DNA from: Rhodospirillales bacterium
Lineage (GTDB): Bacteria; Pseudomonadota; Alphaproteobacteria; Rhodospirillales; Shumkoniaceae
Direction: 5' to 3'
Length of the DNA: 40,386 nt
Assembly (NCBI GenBank): GCA_028281785.1
Contig: JANQJG010000054.1
Span: 1 to 40,386 of the forward strand
In this document: piece by piece, positions 1 to 7,653 of the stretch
Position numbering within the stretch: the stretch's first letter is position 1
How the letters are laid out: every line of letters starts with the position of its first letter
Notes under the pieces: generated by a model
Databases searched by the model: none
Seen by the model: only the letters and a program-made list of their open reading frames with translations
Told to the model about the DNA's origin: nothing
Position numbers and translations under genes: made by a program

Positions 1-41
1 CGGCCATGACGACGAAGACTAAAGGTTCGGAACTCGGTTCT

Positions 42-1097
42 TTAGGGGGCGGGGGCGTCGAGGAAGGGCCAGGGCCGCGACGCGGCCGTGTCGGCGGAAG
101 AGGAACCTCTGGCCGCCGACTGAACCGATCCCGCGGCCCGTGGCGGCGGAGCCGCGGCCGCCGCCGGGACAATGTCGGTCGCCATGTTTCGGCGCCACAG
201 GGCGGCCTTGCGCTCGGCCTGGCGAACGCGGAACTTGCTCATGCGCTCGGCGAGCTCCCGGCGCGCGACAAGCGGATCGTGATCGGGAAGGACGCGCAGC
301 ACCTCGTCGCGTCCGGGGATGGCCAGGCTGTACCAGGTGTAGGCGGCGACGGGATCGGGCTCGATGCCCCAGCCATGCTCATAGATGGCGCCGAGCATGT
401 ACTGGGCCGGGGCGTACCCCTGCTCGGCCGAGGCCTCATACAATTCGAAGGCGCGGCCGGGATCGGGGGGAAAGCCTCGGCCGTGGTAATGCATCATGGC
501 AAGCGCGTACTGGGCCTGGGCGTGGTTGCCGAGATCGGCGGCCACACCGTACCAGAGCGCCGCCTCGCCATAGTCGCGTGAGACGCCCCGCCCGGCCTCG
601 TAAAGGCGGGCGAGGGCGAAAGCGGCCTCGGCGTGAACCTGTTCCGCCGCCTTGCGATACCAAACCGAGGACGCCGCCGGATTGGCCTCGACACCGAGCC
701 CGAGCCGGTAGTGCTCGGCCACGGCGAACTGGGCTTCAGCATCGCCGGCCTGCGCCTTCGGCCGCAACTCGGTGAAACGGGCGCGCGCCTTTTCCTGGGC
801 GTCGGCCGAGGCCGGATCGTCGTAGCCGCCCCAGATCCAGCCGAGGCCGAAGCCGAGGCCGGCGAAGACGAGAACCAGGAACAGGCGGCTGGCCATCGAA
901 GGCTTCGGTCGACGCATTGCCTGGACGGGAGGCCAATTGGTCGCGGCCGTTGTCTTGGCCTTGGTCTTAGCTGCGGGTCTGGCGGTGGGCTTGGCCATAG
1001 GCTTGGCGGTAGGCTTGGCGTTGGCCGATGGTTGGGTGCGGCGGCGGGTCACGGCTCGATCAATGCTGCTGGATGTAGTTGTGCTCGTTGATGCCAA
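42..1097 (-). CDS. Membrane-anchored Sel1-repeat protein
   Basis: The 351-residue product has three parts. Residues 1-68 are a basic tail rich in Lys, Ala, Pro and Thr. One hydrophobic segment spans about 70-90. From about 119 to 260 there are four Sel1-type TPR repeats, recognisable by A-x-A-Q/A-x-x-L-A and G-x-G-V-x-x-D-x-x-x-A-x-x-W-Y patterns. The C-terminus (about 300-351) is Ala/Pro/Ser-rich and probably disordered. Topology suggests a cytoplasmic tail and a periplasmic repeat domain that scaffolds protein partners; the partner is unknown. The first ATG lies inside the upstream lipoprotein gene (38-base overlap). A later ATG at 917 (residue 61) would drop most of the basic tail but has no better ribosome binding site. 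The repeat-domain call is firm; the start is less certain. Confidence 0.85.
   Translation of the reverse strand: MASTSTTTSSSIDRAVTRRRTQPSANAKPTAKPMAKPTARPAAKTKAKTTAATNWPPVQAMRRPKPSMASRLFLVLVFAGLGFGLGWIWGGYDDPASADAQEKARARFTELRPKAQAGDAEAQFAVAEHYRLGLGVEANPAASSVWYRKAAEQVHAEAAFALARLYEAGRGVSRDYGEAALWYGVAADLGNHAQAQYALAMMHYHGRGFPPDPGRAFELYEASAEQGYAPAQYMLGAIYEHGWGIEPDPVAAYTWYSLAIPGRDEVLRVLPDHDPLVARRELAERMSKFRVRQAERKAALWRRNMATDIVPAAAAAPPPRAAGSVQSAARGSSSADTAASRPWPFLDAPAP
982..1017. repeat. Three 12-bp tandem units inside the Sel1 gene
   Basis: Three near-identical 12-base units (GCGGTGGGCTTG, GCCATAGGCTTG, GCGGTAGGCTTG on the plus strand) encode part of the Lys/Pro/Thr/Ala-rich tail of the Sel1-repeat protein. 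Slippage would add or remove four residues per unit without breaking the frame. Confidence 0.7.
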
Positions 1098-1392
1098 CCC
1101 GGGAGCGGTCGGGGTTGGTGGGGTCCGGCGCCTCGTAGCAGGTCACGTCGCCCAGCTCCTGGTAGCAATAGACATCGGGCTTGGGGATCACCTCGTCCTC
1201 CTCGCAATAGGTCATGCCGCGCTCCAGGCGCACGACCGAGCAGTTCTTGCCGCTGGCCAGGGAGATGACGTGGTCCTCCATCGTCTTTTCGGTGGCGATG
1301 ACGGACACCCCCTCGAAGCCGGCGTAATAGGGCACGGCGCTGCAGGCGGCCGGAAGACACAGGACCAGGGACAGTATCAGCGTGCGGATCAC
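1060..1392 (-). CDS. Small predicted lipoprotein, conserved alphaproteobacterial type
   Basis: This 110-residue protein starts at a GTG, with GGGAA about seven bases upstream. It has a short basic N-terminus, a hydrophobic run and a lipobox L-P-A-A-C (Cys17), so it should be lipidated and held at a membrane facing the periplasm. The mature part has a conserved-looking Cys-rich core (G-K-N-C-S-V-V-R and R-G-M-T-Y-C, then V-Y-C-Y-Q and V-T-C-Y) that could form disulfides. I know similar short lipoproteins in alphaproteobacteria but not a function. Its 3' end overlaps the start of the Sel1 gene, so the two are probably co-transcribed and translationally coupled. Confidence 0.75.
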   Translation of the reverse strand: MIRTLILSLVLCLPAACSAVPYYAGFEGVSVIATEKTMEDHVISLASGKNCSVVRLERGMTYCEEDEVIPKPDVYCYQELGDVTCYEAPDPTNPDRSRVGINEHNYIQQH

Positions 1393-1728
1393 GGGCGGTT
1401 CCCAGTTTGCGGGCGGGCGCGCGGCCCGCCTCGGATCCCGTGATTCTGGGGAAGACGGGTTAAGGCCGGGTTACCAAAATTCGCGTTTCCGGGTATACGC
1501 GAATGTGCGCGCCAGCAAAAAATATTCTTTCTTTTCTTGGGCTTAGAGCCTCAAACGTCCAATATACGTTTTTTGCGTGTATTTTTTATATGTTAGGCAA
1601 ATTTTAGGAGAAAAGCTTCGAAGATGTGCAAAAATCCAAAGCCCAAGCTGGTTTTCGAGAAGTCGACACCCGGTCGGAAACCTATAAAGGAGCGGCGCTA
1701 GAGGATCCGAGACACCAAATGCCGAGGA
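1393..1728. other. Gene-free AT-rich gap
   Basis: This gap separates the start of the lipoprotein gene from the end of the small orphan gene. By hand count, 1561-1620 is about 28% GC, far below the flanking genes. It holds the inverted repeat at 1479-1504, a weak AT-rich stem at 1561-1583, and a 25-codon reading frame at 1624-1701 that I do not annotate as a gene. No clear promoter pair was found for the lipoprotein gene. Confidence 0.6.
1479..1504. promoter_or_regulatory. Inverted repeat, 8-bp arms, upstream of the lipoprotein gene
   Basis: ATTCGCGT and ACGCGAAT are perfect reverse complements separated by ten bases (TTCCGGGTAT). The repeat lies about 90 bases upstream of the GTG start at 1392, at the point where sequence changes from GC-rich to AT-rich. 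Half-sites spaced about one helical turn apart fit a dimeric repressor or activator site; no regulator gene is visible nearby. A cruciform or hairpin role is possible. Confidence 0.45.
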
Positions 1729-2076
1729 CTATCCACGTTCAATTTCATAGTATTCCAGGATGTCGTCTTCCCAAGATGGGTTCTTTGAGTTCGTGGGAGG
1801 GCGGTTTGATTCACAAGTGTCAGAATTGGACATATTCAAATAATGTTGTTCCAGTTCAAGCATATCTGCCAGATAGGTTGTTTTAGGTTCTAGTATCCTC
1901 CTAATTTCCGAGACTTCACGCCGCAGATCCGCAAGCGCTGACACTATCTCCGCAATAGAATCTTCTTGAGGGTTTTCGCTTTTTCGCAGCCATTCGAGAT
2001 CTAACGACTTGGAAACGGGTTTATCTTCGGTATAGCGCCCGCTCTCAATAGAACGCATATCGAACAGGTCTTCCAT
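1729..2076 (-). CDS. Small orphan protein with a helical segment
   Basis: About 115 residues, unrecognised. Two adjacent ATG codons (2077-2079 and 2074-2076) follow an AGGAG; the second has the better spacing (seven bases), so I chose it. The middle of the protein (D-S-I-A-E-I-V-S-A-L-A-D-L-R-R-E-V) has a heptad-like pattern suggesting a coiled coil, followed by a second probable helix and an acidic, low-complexity tail. No signal peptide or membrane segment. Base composition is clearly more AT-rich than its neighbours and codon use lacks their GC bias, which suggests acquisition by transfer. A frame extending upstream to 2298 exists but would read through the promoter region, so I reject it. 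Confidence 0.55.
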   Translation of the reverse strand: MEDLFDMRSIESGRYTEDKPVSKSLDLEWLRKSENPQEDSIAEIVSALADLRREVSEIRRILEPKTTYLADMLELEQHYLNMSNSDTCESNRPPTNSKNPSWEDDILEYYEIERG

Positions 2077-2079
2077 CAT

Positions 2080-2423
2080 ATTGCTCCTGGCAGAGCCGTT
2101 TGATTTCTTGCCGCAGTGCGGTAATACTAATGGATTATGACGCGCTGCGTCAAGGCAAATGTAAAATCGAGATCCGAAACTCGAAACCGAAGGAAAATCA
2201 GAGCTTTCGGTATCCAAGAATTCCCATTTCACTCTCCATCGATGAGCATACCTCCTCCGCGTTGCCCTGCGCTCACCTACCTCCCTCGGCCAGCCCATTT
2301 ACCCGAAAGATTCGTTTGGCAGGCGTTCCACAAAGGGACCACGCCGCCCCTTGCTTGCGGGGGCACGGGGCTTACTTTAGAGGGCAGCAGACAACCAACT
2401 CGTTCGTCCTCAGGAGGAGGCTC
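2080..2423. other. Divergent gene-free region
   Basis: The gap lies between the orphan gene (minus) and the peroxiredoxin-like gene (plus). The left third is AT-rich and carries the minus-strand promoter and two dyads described separately. The right part (about 2270-2423) returns to GC-rich sequence and ends with a strong ribosome binding site AGGAGGAGG at 2412-2420. I could not identify a convincing plus-strand promoter. Confidence 0.5.
2108..2153 (-). promoter_or_regulatory. Promoter with two dyads for the orphan gene
   Basis: On the minus strand, TTGACG (2153-2148) is followed after 18 bases by TAGTAT (2129-2124), a plausible sigma-70-type pair. A 15-base dyad TGACGC-GCT-GCGTCA (2138-2152) overlaps the -35 box. 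A second dyad, TTGCCGCA-G-TGCGGTAA with one G-T pair (2108-2124), sits at the expected transcription start. The ribosome binding site and ATG follow at 2088-2074. Two dyads at these positions are what a repressed promoter looks like, but no binding protein can be named. Confidence 0.4.
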
Positions 2424-2984
2424 ATGGTCGAGACGAAAACCCCCATCTGCGACTTCGGCTGGAAGGCGCCCGATTTCCGCCTCACCGGCATCGACGGCAA
2501 GACTTACACGCTCGACGACGTCAAGGGTCCCAAGGGCACCCTGGTCATGTTCATCTGCAATCACTGCCCCTATGTGAAGGCGGTGGCCGACCGGCTGGTG
2601 CGCGACGTCAAGGAGCTGCAGGCCAAGGGCATCGGCGCCATCGCCGTCATGTCCAACGATTACGTGAATTATCCCGCCGACGCGCCTAAAAAGATGAAGG
2701 AATTCGCCGCCGAGAACGGCTTCACCTTCCCCTATGTGGTCGACGAGACGCAGGAGGTCGCGCGCGCATATGACGCCGTGTGCACGCCCGATTTCTTCGG
2801 CTTCGACGCCGATCTCGGCCTGCAATACCGCGGACGGCTCGACGCCTCGGGCCGCAACCCGGCGCCGCCGGACGTCCGGCGCGAGCTCTACGAGGCCATG
2901 GCGCGGGTCGCCGAGACCGGCCGTGGCCCGGAGGACCAGACCCCGAGCATGGGCTGCTCGATCAAATGGCGGGCCGCGGCCTAG
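2424..2984 (+). CDS. Peroxiredoxin-like thioredoxin-fold protein
   Basis: The 186-residue product belongs to the AhpC/TSA-redoxin branch often annotated 'thioredoxin family protein' (PRX_like1 type). The N-terminal F-G-W-K-A-P-D-F and L-x-G-x-D-G-K segments are typical of redoxins. The active site is Cys45-Asn-His-Cys48 followed by P-Y-V-K. Later D-Y-V-N-Y-P-A-D and T-P-D-F-F-G-F also match this family, in which the latter carries a cis-proline-like position. No signal peptide, so it should be cytoplasmic and act as a thiol-disulfide reductase or peroxide reductase; its substrate is unknown. The start ATG follows a near-perfect AGGAGGAGG, which excludes longer in-frame extensions upstream. 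Confidence 0.85.
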   Translation: MVETKTPICDFGWKAPDFRLTGIDGKTYTLDDVKGPKGTLVMFICNHCPYVKAVADRLVRDVKELQAKGIGAIAVMSNDYVNYPADAPKKMKEFAAENGFTFPYVVDETQEVARAYDAVCTPDFFGFDADLGLQYRGRLDASGRNPAPPDVRRELYEAMARVAETGRGPEDQTPSMGCSIKWRAAA

Positions 2985-3014
2985 CGGGATATCCCGCAAT
3001 TCTCTTCGATCTGT

Positions 3015-3043
3015 TTGCCTTCGGCGCGGGCGATGGATATTGT
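3015..3043 (+). promoter_or_regulatory. Possible promoter for yfgM-bamB-der
   Basis: TTGCCT (3015-3020) and TATTGT (3038-3043) are 17 bases apart, placing a transcription start near 3050 and leaving a 140-base leader before the yfgM-like gene. Box matches are moderate, so this is tentative. Confidence 0.3.
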
Positions 3044-3049
3044 TCGGCC

Positions 3050-3070
3050 TCCGGCCGGCGGCCGGCCGGA
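3050..3070. terminator. GC-rich perfect hairpin between peroxiredoxin and yfgM genes
   Basis: A 21-base inverted repeat (TCCGGCCGGC, one central G, GCCGGCCGGA) lies 66 bases after the peroxiredoxin-like stop codon. Its stability would suit a pause or termination hairpin, but no T-run follows, so intrinsic termination is doubtful. It also coincides with the predicted start of the next transcript. Confidence 0.35.
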
Positions 3071-3190
3071 CATGGATGGTGGGCTCAGACTCGAATGCGG
3101 GCGCCGTTCCGTCGTCGAAATCCGACGGCGCCGCACCCATTAGCATTCGGGACCTGACCCCGACAGAAAAGGGAACGCCAGGGGTCTTCC

Positions 3191-3850
3191 ATGGCTGAGG
3201 ACTTCAAACATGACAGCCTCCTCCGCGAGGTTGACGAGGATCTGCGCCAGGAGCGCTACACCAAGCTTTGGAAAAAGTACGGCGCCTATGTGATCGGGGC
3301 CGCGGTCGCGCTGGTGCTGGGCGTCGCCGGCCATCAGGGCTGGCAGGCCTGGGACATGCGCACCCGCACCGAGCAGAGCGACCGCTTCGTCGAGGCGGTT
3401 AGGCTCGGCAGCGAAGGCGACGCCGCGGCGGCCGAAGAGGCCTTTGTCGAGCTGGCCGAGAACGGCGGCGAGGGCTACGCCACGCTGGCCCGGTTGAGGG
3501 CTGCCGCGCTGCGCGCCGACCGGGGAGACACCGCCGGGGCCGCCGCCCTCTACCGCGAGATCGCCGACGATGACGGGGTCGCCGACTCCTTCCGGGGCCT
3601 GGCCACGGTGCTCGGCGCCCTGCATGAGCTGAACACGGCCGATCCGGTGGAGCTGTCGGCGCGGCTCGAACCGCTGACCGCGCCCGACAGCCCATGGCGC
3701 TTCAGCGCGCTGGAGATCAGCGCCCTCCTCGCCAATCGCGGCGGCGACATCGACCGCGCCCGCGAGCTTTTCCGACAAATCGAAGGCGATCCCGAGGCCC
3801 CCCGGGGCGCGCGAGACCGGGCCGCCGAGATGCTCGCGATTCTGGGCTAA
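3191..3850 (+). CDS. YfgM-like TPR protein (ancillary SecYEG/periplasmic chaperone factor)
   Basis: This 219-residue inner-membrane protein has a cytoplasmic N-terminus with the typical E-V-D-E-D-L-R-Q-E-R start, one membrane segment at about 32-49, and a periplasmic TPR-like domain of alternating Ala-rich helices. This matches the YfgM/TPR_21 family (DUF2659), described in E. coli as a SecYEG-associated protein that works with periplasmic chaperones. Placement directly before bamB and der repeats the conserved yfgM-bamB-der order seen in proteobacteria, which strengthens the call. The gap to bamB is 21 bases, so co-transcription is likely. Confidence 0.88.
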   Translation: MAEDFKHDSLLREVDEDLRQERYTKLWKKYGAYVIGAAVALVLGVAGHQGWQAWDMRTRTEQSDRFVEAVRLGSEGDAAAAEEAFVELAENGGEGYATLARLRAAALRADRGDTAGAAALYREIADDDGVADSFRGLATVLGALHELNTADPVELSARLEPLTAPDSPWRFSALEISALLANRGGDIDRARELFRQIEGDPEAPRGARDRAAEMLAILG

Positions 3851-3871
3851 GGGAAGGGACGATACCCGACG

Positions 3872-5197
3872 ATGCCGATCGCCGCCCGCCGACCGTTCCT
3901 TGCCGTTCTCGGCATGCTCGCCCTGGCGGGCTGCGACCTGTGGTTCGGCCTGGACGAGGCGCCGCCGCTTCCCGGAGAGCGGCTGTCCGTCCTGAGCCAT
4001 CAGAACACGCTGGCGCCCGATCCCGAGTTGGCGGGCGCGGAGATCCTGCTGCCCGCCCCCATCCCCAATCCGGACTGGCCCCAACCCGGCGGCTACGCCA
4101 ACCACGCGATGCATCATATCGAGGTCGGGGAAGCGCTGGCGACCCTCTGGCGGGAGAACATCGGCGAAGGCGCGGATGACGCCGAGCGCCTGGTGGGCTC
4201 GCCCATCGTGGCCGATGGCCGGGTCTTCGTCATGGACGCGGAGACGCGGGTCAGCGCCTATGACACCGAATCCGGCAAGACGATGTGGGAGCTGGACCTC
4301 ACCCCGGACGAGGACGATGACGGCCATATCGGCGGCGGCCTCACCTTCGACGGCGGCCGCGTGTTCGCGACGACGGGCTTCGCCCAGGTCGTGGCCATCG
4401 ATGCGGCGACCGGAGAAGAGCTGTGGCGGCGAACCCTCGACGGCCCGATGCGGACCGCGCCGACGGCCCGTGGCGGGCGGGTATTCGTCGTCACCGTGGT
4501 GAACAAGCTGTACGCCTTGCGCGCGGATACCGGGGAGACCCTTTGGGACTACACGGGAATCGAGGAGACCGCCAGCCTGCTGGGCGGCGCCAGCCCGGCC
4601 GTCGACGAGGGCATCGTTATCGCCCCCTTCACCTCGGGGGAGCTGGTGGCGCTGAGCGTGGAAAGCGGCCGCGAGCTGTGGTCCGATTCCCTGGCCGCGG
4701 TCCGGCGAACGGACGTCGTCTCGACCCTGGCCCATATTCGCGGACGGCCCATCATCGACCGGGGCCGGGTTTTCGCCATCAGCCATGGCGGGCTGATGGC
4801 GGCCATCGACCTGCGCAGCGGCCAGCGGATCTGGGACAAGGATCTCGGCGGTCAGGAGAGCCCCTGGGTCGCCGGCGACTATCTGTTCGTTCTGACCAAC
4901 AACGCCGAGCTCGTCTGCCTGTCCCGGGAGAACGGCCGCGTGTTCTGGGTGCGCCAGCTTCCACGCTTCGAGGACGAGGAGGACCAGCAGGATCCGATCA
5001 CCTGGACCGGCCCCATCCTCGCCAGCGATCGGCTGATCGTCGCCGGCTCCCATGGCGAGGCGCTGGCCGTATCGCCCTACACCGGGCAGGTCATCGGCCG
5101 GCAGGAGCTGCCGGACGGCGTGTCGGTCTCGCCCGTGGCCGCCGCGGGGACCCTCTATCTTCTGGCCAACGACGCGACCCTGGTCGCCCTGCGCTGA
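3872..5197 (+). CDS. bamB: Outer-membrane assembly lipoprotein BamB
   Basis: The 441-residue product begins with a signal peptide ending in a lipobox L-A-G-C (Cys21). The rest is a run of PQQ-like beta-propeller blades, each with W/G-x-x-x-G-x-x-L/W patterns such as [20 protein letters not shown] and D-T-G-E-T-L-W-D. BamB is the lipoprotein scaffold of the BAM complex, which folds beta-barrel proteins into the outer membrane from the periplasmic side. The length is somewhat above E. coli BamB, as is common in alphaproteobacteria, where a linker follows the lipid anchor. It lies between yfgM-like and der genes in the usual order. Confidence 0.93.
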   Translation: MPIAARRPFLAVLGMLALAGCDLWFGLDEAPPLPGERLSVLSHQNTLAPDPELAGAEILLPAPIPNPDWPQPGGYANHAMHHIEVGEALATLWRENIGEGADDAERLVGSPIVADGRVFVMDAETRVSAYDTESGKTMWELDLTPDEDDDGHIGGGLTFDGGRVFATTGFAQVVAIDAATGEELWRRTLDGPMRTAPTARGGRVFVVTVVNKLYALRADTGETLWDYTGIEETASLLGGASPAVDEGIVIAPFTSGELVALSVESGRELWSDSLAAVRRTDVVSTLAHIRGRPIIDRGRVFAISHGGLMAAIDLRSGQRIWDKDLGGQESPWVAGDYLFVLTNNAELVCLSRENGRVFWVRQLPRFEDEEDQQDPITWTGPILASDRLIVAGSHGEALAVSPYTGQVIGRQELPDGVSVSPVAAAGTLYLLANDATLVALR

Positions 5198-5234
5198 CCG
5201 GGGACCCGAGTCACTCCGACAGCCAGGCACGGAT

Positions 5235-6602
5235 ATGAGCTTCACCGTCGCCATCATCGGCCGGCCCAATGTCGGCAAATCGACCTTGTTCAACCGCCTC
5301 GTCGGCAAGCGCCTGGCCCTGGTCGACGACACGCCCGGGGTCACCCGCGACCGCCGCGAGGGCGAGGGGCGGATCGCCGATCTGCGCTTCAAGGTGATCG
5401 ACACGGCCGGCCTGGAGGACGCCACGGACGACAGCCTGGAAGCGCGCATGCGCGCGCAGACCGACCGGGCCCTCGACGAATCCGATGTGGCGCTTCTGCT
5501 GATCGACGCGCGGGCCGGGCTGACCCCGCTGGACGAGCATTTTGCCGGCTGGCTGCGATCCCGGCGGACACCCACCCTGCTGGTCGCGAACAAATGCGAG
5601 GGCCGGGGCGGCGAGGCCGGGCTGCTGGAGGCCTTTGCCCTGGGCCTGGGCGAGCCGATCCCCGTCTCCGCCGAGCATGGGGAGGGCATGGTGGATCTGT
5701 ATGACGCGCTCGCCCCCTTCGCGCCCGAGAGGCCAGCGGACTCCCCGGAGGACGAGGACGACGAGATGTCGGCGGAGGACGACCGGCCCGACCGCCCGCT
5801 TTCGCTGGCCATCGTCGGCCGCCCCAATACCGGCAAGTCGACGCTGGTCAACCGCCTGCTCGGCGAGGAGCGCATGCTGACCGGCCCCGAGGCCGGCATT
5901 ACCCGCGATTCGATCGCCGTCTCCTGGCGCTTCCGGGGGCGCGAGATCCGCTTGGTCGATACGGCGGGGCTGCGCCGCAAGGCCCGTATCACCGAGCGGC
6001 TGGAGGGCCTCTCGGCCGGCGACACGTTGCGCGCGATCCGCTATGCCGAGATCGTCGTCTTGCTTCTGGACGCGCGGACGCCGATGGAAAAACAGGATCT
6101 GACGATCGCCCGCTGGATCGTCGAGGAGGGACGGGCGCTGATCATCGCGCTCAACAAATGGGACCTGATCGAGGACCCCAGGGCAACCCTTGCCGCGACC
6201 AAGGACCGGCTGGAGACCTCCCTGCCTCAGGTTCGCGGCGTGCCGCTGATCCCCTTATCCGCCCTCACGGGCGAGGGGCTCGGCAAGCTGCTGCCGGCCG
6301 CGCTCAAAACCTTCGAGGTCTGGAACAAGCGGGTCGGCACCGGGCCGCTGAACCGCTGGCTGGGCGAGGCGGAGGCGCGCCACCCGCCGCCGATGGCCGG
6401 CGGGCGCCGCATCCGCCTGCGCTACATTACCCAGGCCAAGGGACGGCCGCCGACGTTCATCCTGTTCGTCAGCCGGCCGAAGGATCTGCCGGACTCCTAT
6501 CTGCGCTATCTCACCAACGACCTGCGCGAGACCTTCGGCTTTCCGGGCGTGCCCGTTCGGCTCATACCGCGCAAGGGAAAGAATCCATATTCATCAAAAT
6601 GA
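5235..6602 (+). CDS. der: Ribosome-assembly GTPase Der (EngA)
   Basis: The 455-residue protein has two tandem GTPase domains and a KH-like C-terminal domain. Domain one begins at once with G-R-P-N-V-G-K-S, then D-T-A-G-L and N-K-C-E-G, a variant of NKxD common in first Der domains. An acidic linker (E-D-E-D-D-E) leads to domain two, with [16 protein letters not shown] and N-K-W-D. Der is an essential GTPase for maturation of the 50S subunit in the cytoplasm. The start ATG at 5235 places the first P-loop at the very N-terminus, as in other Der proteins; an in-frame upstream extension would read through the end of bamB in the wrong frame. It lies 37 bases after bamB. Confidence 0.97.
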   Translation: MSFTVAIIGRPNVGKSTLFNRLVGKRLALVDDTPGVTRDRREGEGRIADLRFKVIDTAGLEDATDDSLEARMRAQTDRALDESDVALLLIDARAGLTPLDEHFAGWLRSRRTPTLLVANKCEGRGGEAGLLEAFALGLGEPIPVSAEHGEGMVDLYDALAPFAPERPADSPEDEDDEMSAEDDRPDRPLSLAIVGRPNTGKSTLVNRLLGEERMLTGPEAGITRDSIAVSWRFRGREIRLVDTAGLRRKARITERLEGLSAGDTLRAIRYAEIVVLLLDARTPMEKQDLTIARWIVEEGRALIIALNKWDLIEDPRATLAATKDRLETSLPQVRGVPLIPLSALTGEGLGKLLPAALKTFEVWNKRVGTGPLNRWLGEAEARHPPPMAGGRRIRLRYITQAKGRPPTFILFVSRPKDLPDSYLRYLTNDLRETFGFPGVPVRLIPRKGKNPYSSK

Positions 6603-6636
6603 TATGCATCTTTCTTAGTGCATTTATTTAAATATT

Positions 6637-6653
6637 TATGACCAGGGGTCATA
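6637..6653. promoter_or_regulatory. Perfect 7-bp-arm dyad downstream of der
   Basis: TATGACC and GGTCATA are perfect reverse complements with a three-base loop (AGG), in an AT-rich pocket 35 bases after the der stop. No T-run follows, so it is not a standard terminator. It could be an operator for the downstream GST transcript, whose promoter begins about 95 bases further on, or an RNA end-protecting hairpin for the der message. Confidence 0.35.
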
Positions 6654-6746
6654 GGAGCCGAAATTCCAGGCATGCCCTTCCGGGTCCCGGGAAGGGTCGG
6701 TCCGCCCGCATCGAGAAGCGACGCGTGCCCACAAGCGATTCGTCGA

Positions 6747-6775
6747 TTGACAAATTGTTCTTGTTTTGTTCTAAA
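6747..6775 (+). promoter_or_regulatory. Sigma-70-type promoter for the GST gene
   Basis: A perfect -35 box TTGACA (6747-6752) is followed after exactly 17 bases by TCTAAA (6770-6775). Transcription would start near 6782, giving a leader of about 84 bases before the GST ATG. This is one of the best promoter matches in the window. Confidence 0.6.
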
Positions 6776-6865
6776 CCACCCCATCAATGACGGCCGGTGT
6801 TGTCACGCCTCAAAAACGGCCGCGGGATCGACCCCCTGGATCGCGTTGCACGGAGATTGAAAGAG

Positions 6866-7501
6866 ATGGTTCCTCAATCCGAGCTCGTCCTCTACCACAT
6901 GATTCCGTCCCGCTCCGCCATCGTCCATTGGATGCTGGAGGAGGTTGGGCAGCCCTTCCGCCTTCACGTCCTCAACAAAGATGTGAACGAAAACCGGCAA
7001 CCACCTTATCTGTCTATCAATCCGATGGGCAAGGTACCGGCACTCAAGCATAACGGCGTGGTCATCACCGAGGCCGCGGCGATCTGCTGCTATCTCGCCG
7101 ACGCCTTTCCCGAGGCCAGGCTGTCCATCCCGATTCGCGATCCGCGGCGGGGGCCCTATCTCAAATGGCTGTTCTTCGGCCCCAGCTGTCTGGAGCCGGC
7201 CGTTATCGACCGCCTGCACAAGCGGGAGGACGCGCCGCGCAGCTCGCTCGGCTGGGGCGATTTTGACTTGGCGATGGAGGTTCTGGCCCAGGCTCTGGAA
7301 ACCGGCCCCTTCCTGCTCGGCGAGTCGTTCACGGCGGCGGACGTGGTGATCCGCTCGGGGCTGCATTGGGGCATGGCGATGATGAAGATCATTCCCGAGC
7401 GGCCGGAATTCACGGCCTATACCGAGCGGCTGGGAGCGCGCCCGGCCCTCCAGCGCGCGATCCAGAAGGACCAGGAGTTGGCGGCGGCGCAGAGGGGGTG
7501 A
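6866..7501 (+). CDS. Glutathione S-transferase family protein
   Basis: The 211-residue product has an N-terminal thioredoxin-fold half starting L-V-L-Y-H-M-I-P-S-R-S, with S-R-S in the position of the catalytic Ser/Tyr region, then N-P-M-G-K-V-P-A-L and T-E-A-A-A-I, the usual cis-Pro and glutathione gamma-glutamyl-binding motifs. The C-terminal half is the all-helical GST domain, including F-L-L-G-E-S-F-T-A-A-D-V, the conserved N-capping motif. GSTs conjugate or reduce substrates with glutathione in the cytoplasm; the substrate cannot be told here. The ATG at 6866 gives a normal N-terminus; an upstream in-frame extension to 6797 adds a basic stretch foreign to the family. The last 15 or so codons recur downstream at 8241-8284. 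Confidence 0.9.
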   Translation: MVPQSELVLYHMIPSRSAIVHWMLEEVGQPFRLHVLNKDVNENRQPPYLSINPMGKVPALKHNGVVITEAAAICCYLADAFPEARLSIPIRDPRRGPYLKWLFFGPSCLEPAVIDRLHKREDAPRSSLGWGDFDLAMEVLAQALETGPFLLGESFTAADVVIRSGLHWGMAMMKIIPERPEFTAYTERLGARPALQRAIQKDQELAAAQRG

Positions 7502-7653
7502 GGGCGGCCATTGCCGCCATCCGTCCAAGACCGATCCGCTTAACGTTGCTAGGATACGCGACGGCCAGGAGCCCAAGGATCTTCGTGGCTGTTTGCGCCG
7601 ATCCGCAAGGCAGGTTTTGCAGCGGAAACAAGAACGCCTGGACGGAGGGAAAA

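Noticed and set aside
1561..1587. AATATACG/CGTGTATT stem followed by T-run as an intrinsic terminator
   Set aside because: The stem is AT-rich and weak with a G-T pair, and the T-run is on the plus strand where no upstream gene would need it.
2077..2298. Longer N-terminus for the orphan protein, to 2298
   Set aside because: It would cross the putative promoter and dyads and lacks a ribosome binding site, whereas AGGAG is correctly placed before the ATG pair at 2074-2079.
3140..6025. 961-codon open frame on the minus strand across yfgM, bamB and der
   Set aside because: It is antisense to three well-recognised genes, has low-complexity Arg/Ser/Gly-rich translation and no domain; long antisense frames are expected at this GC content.
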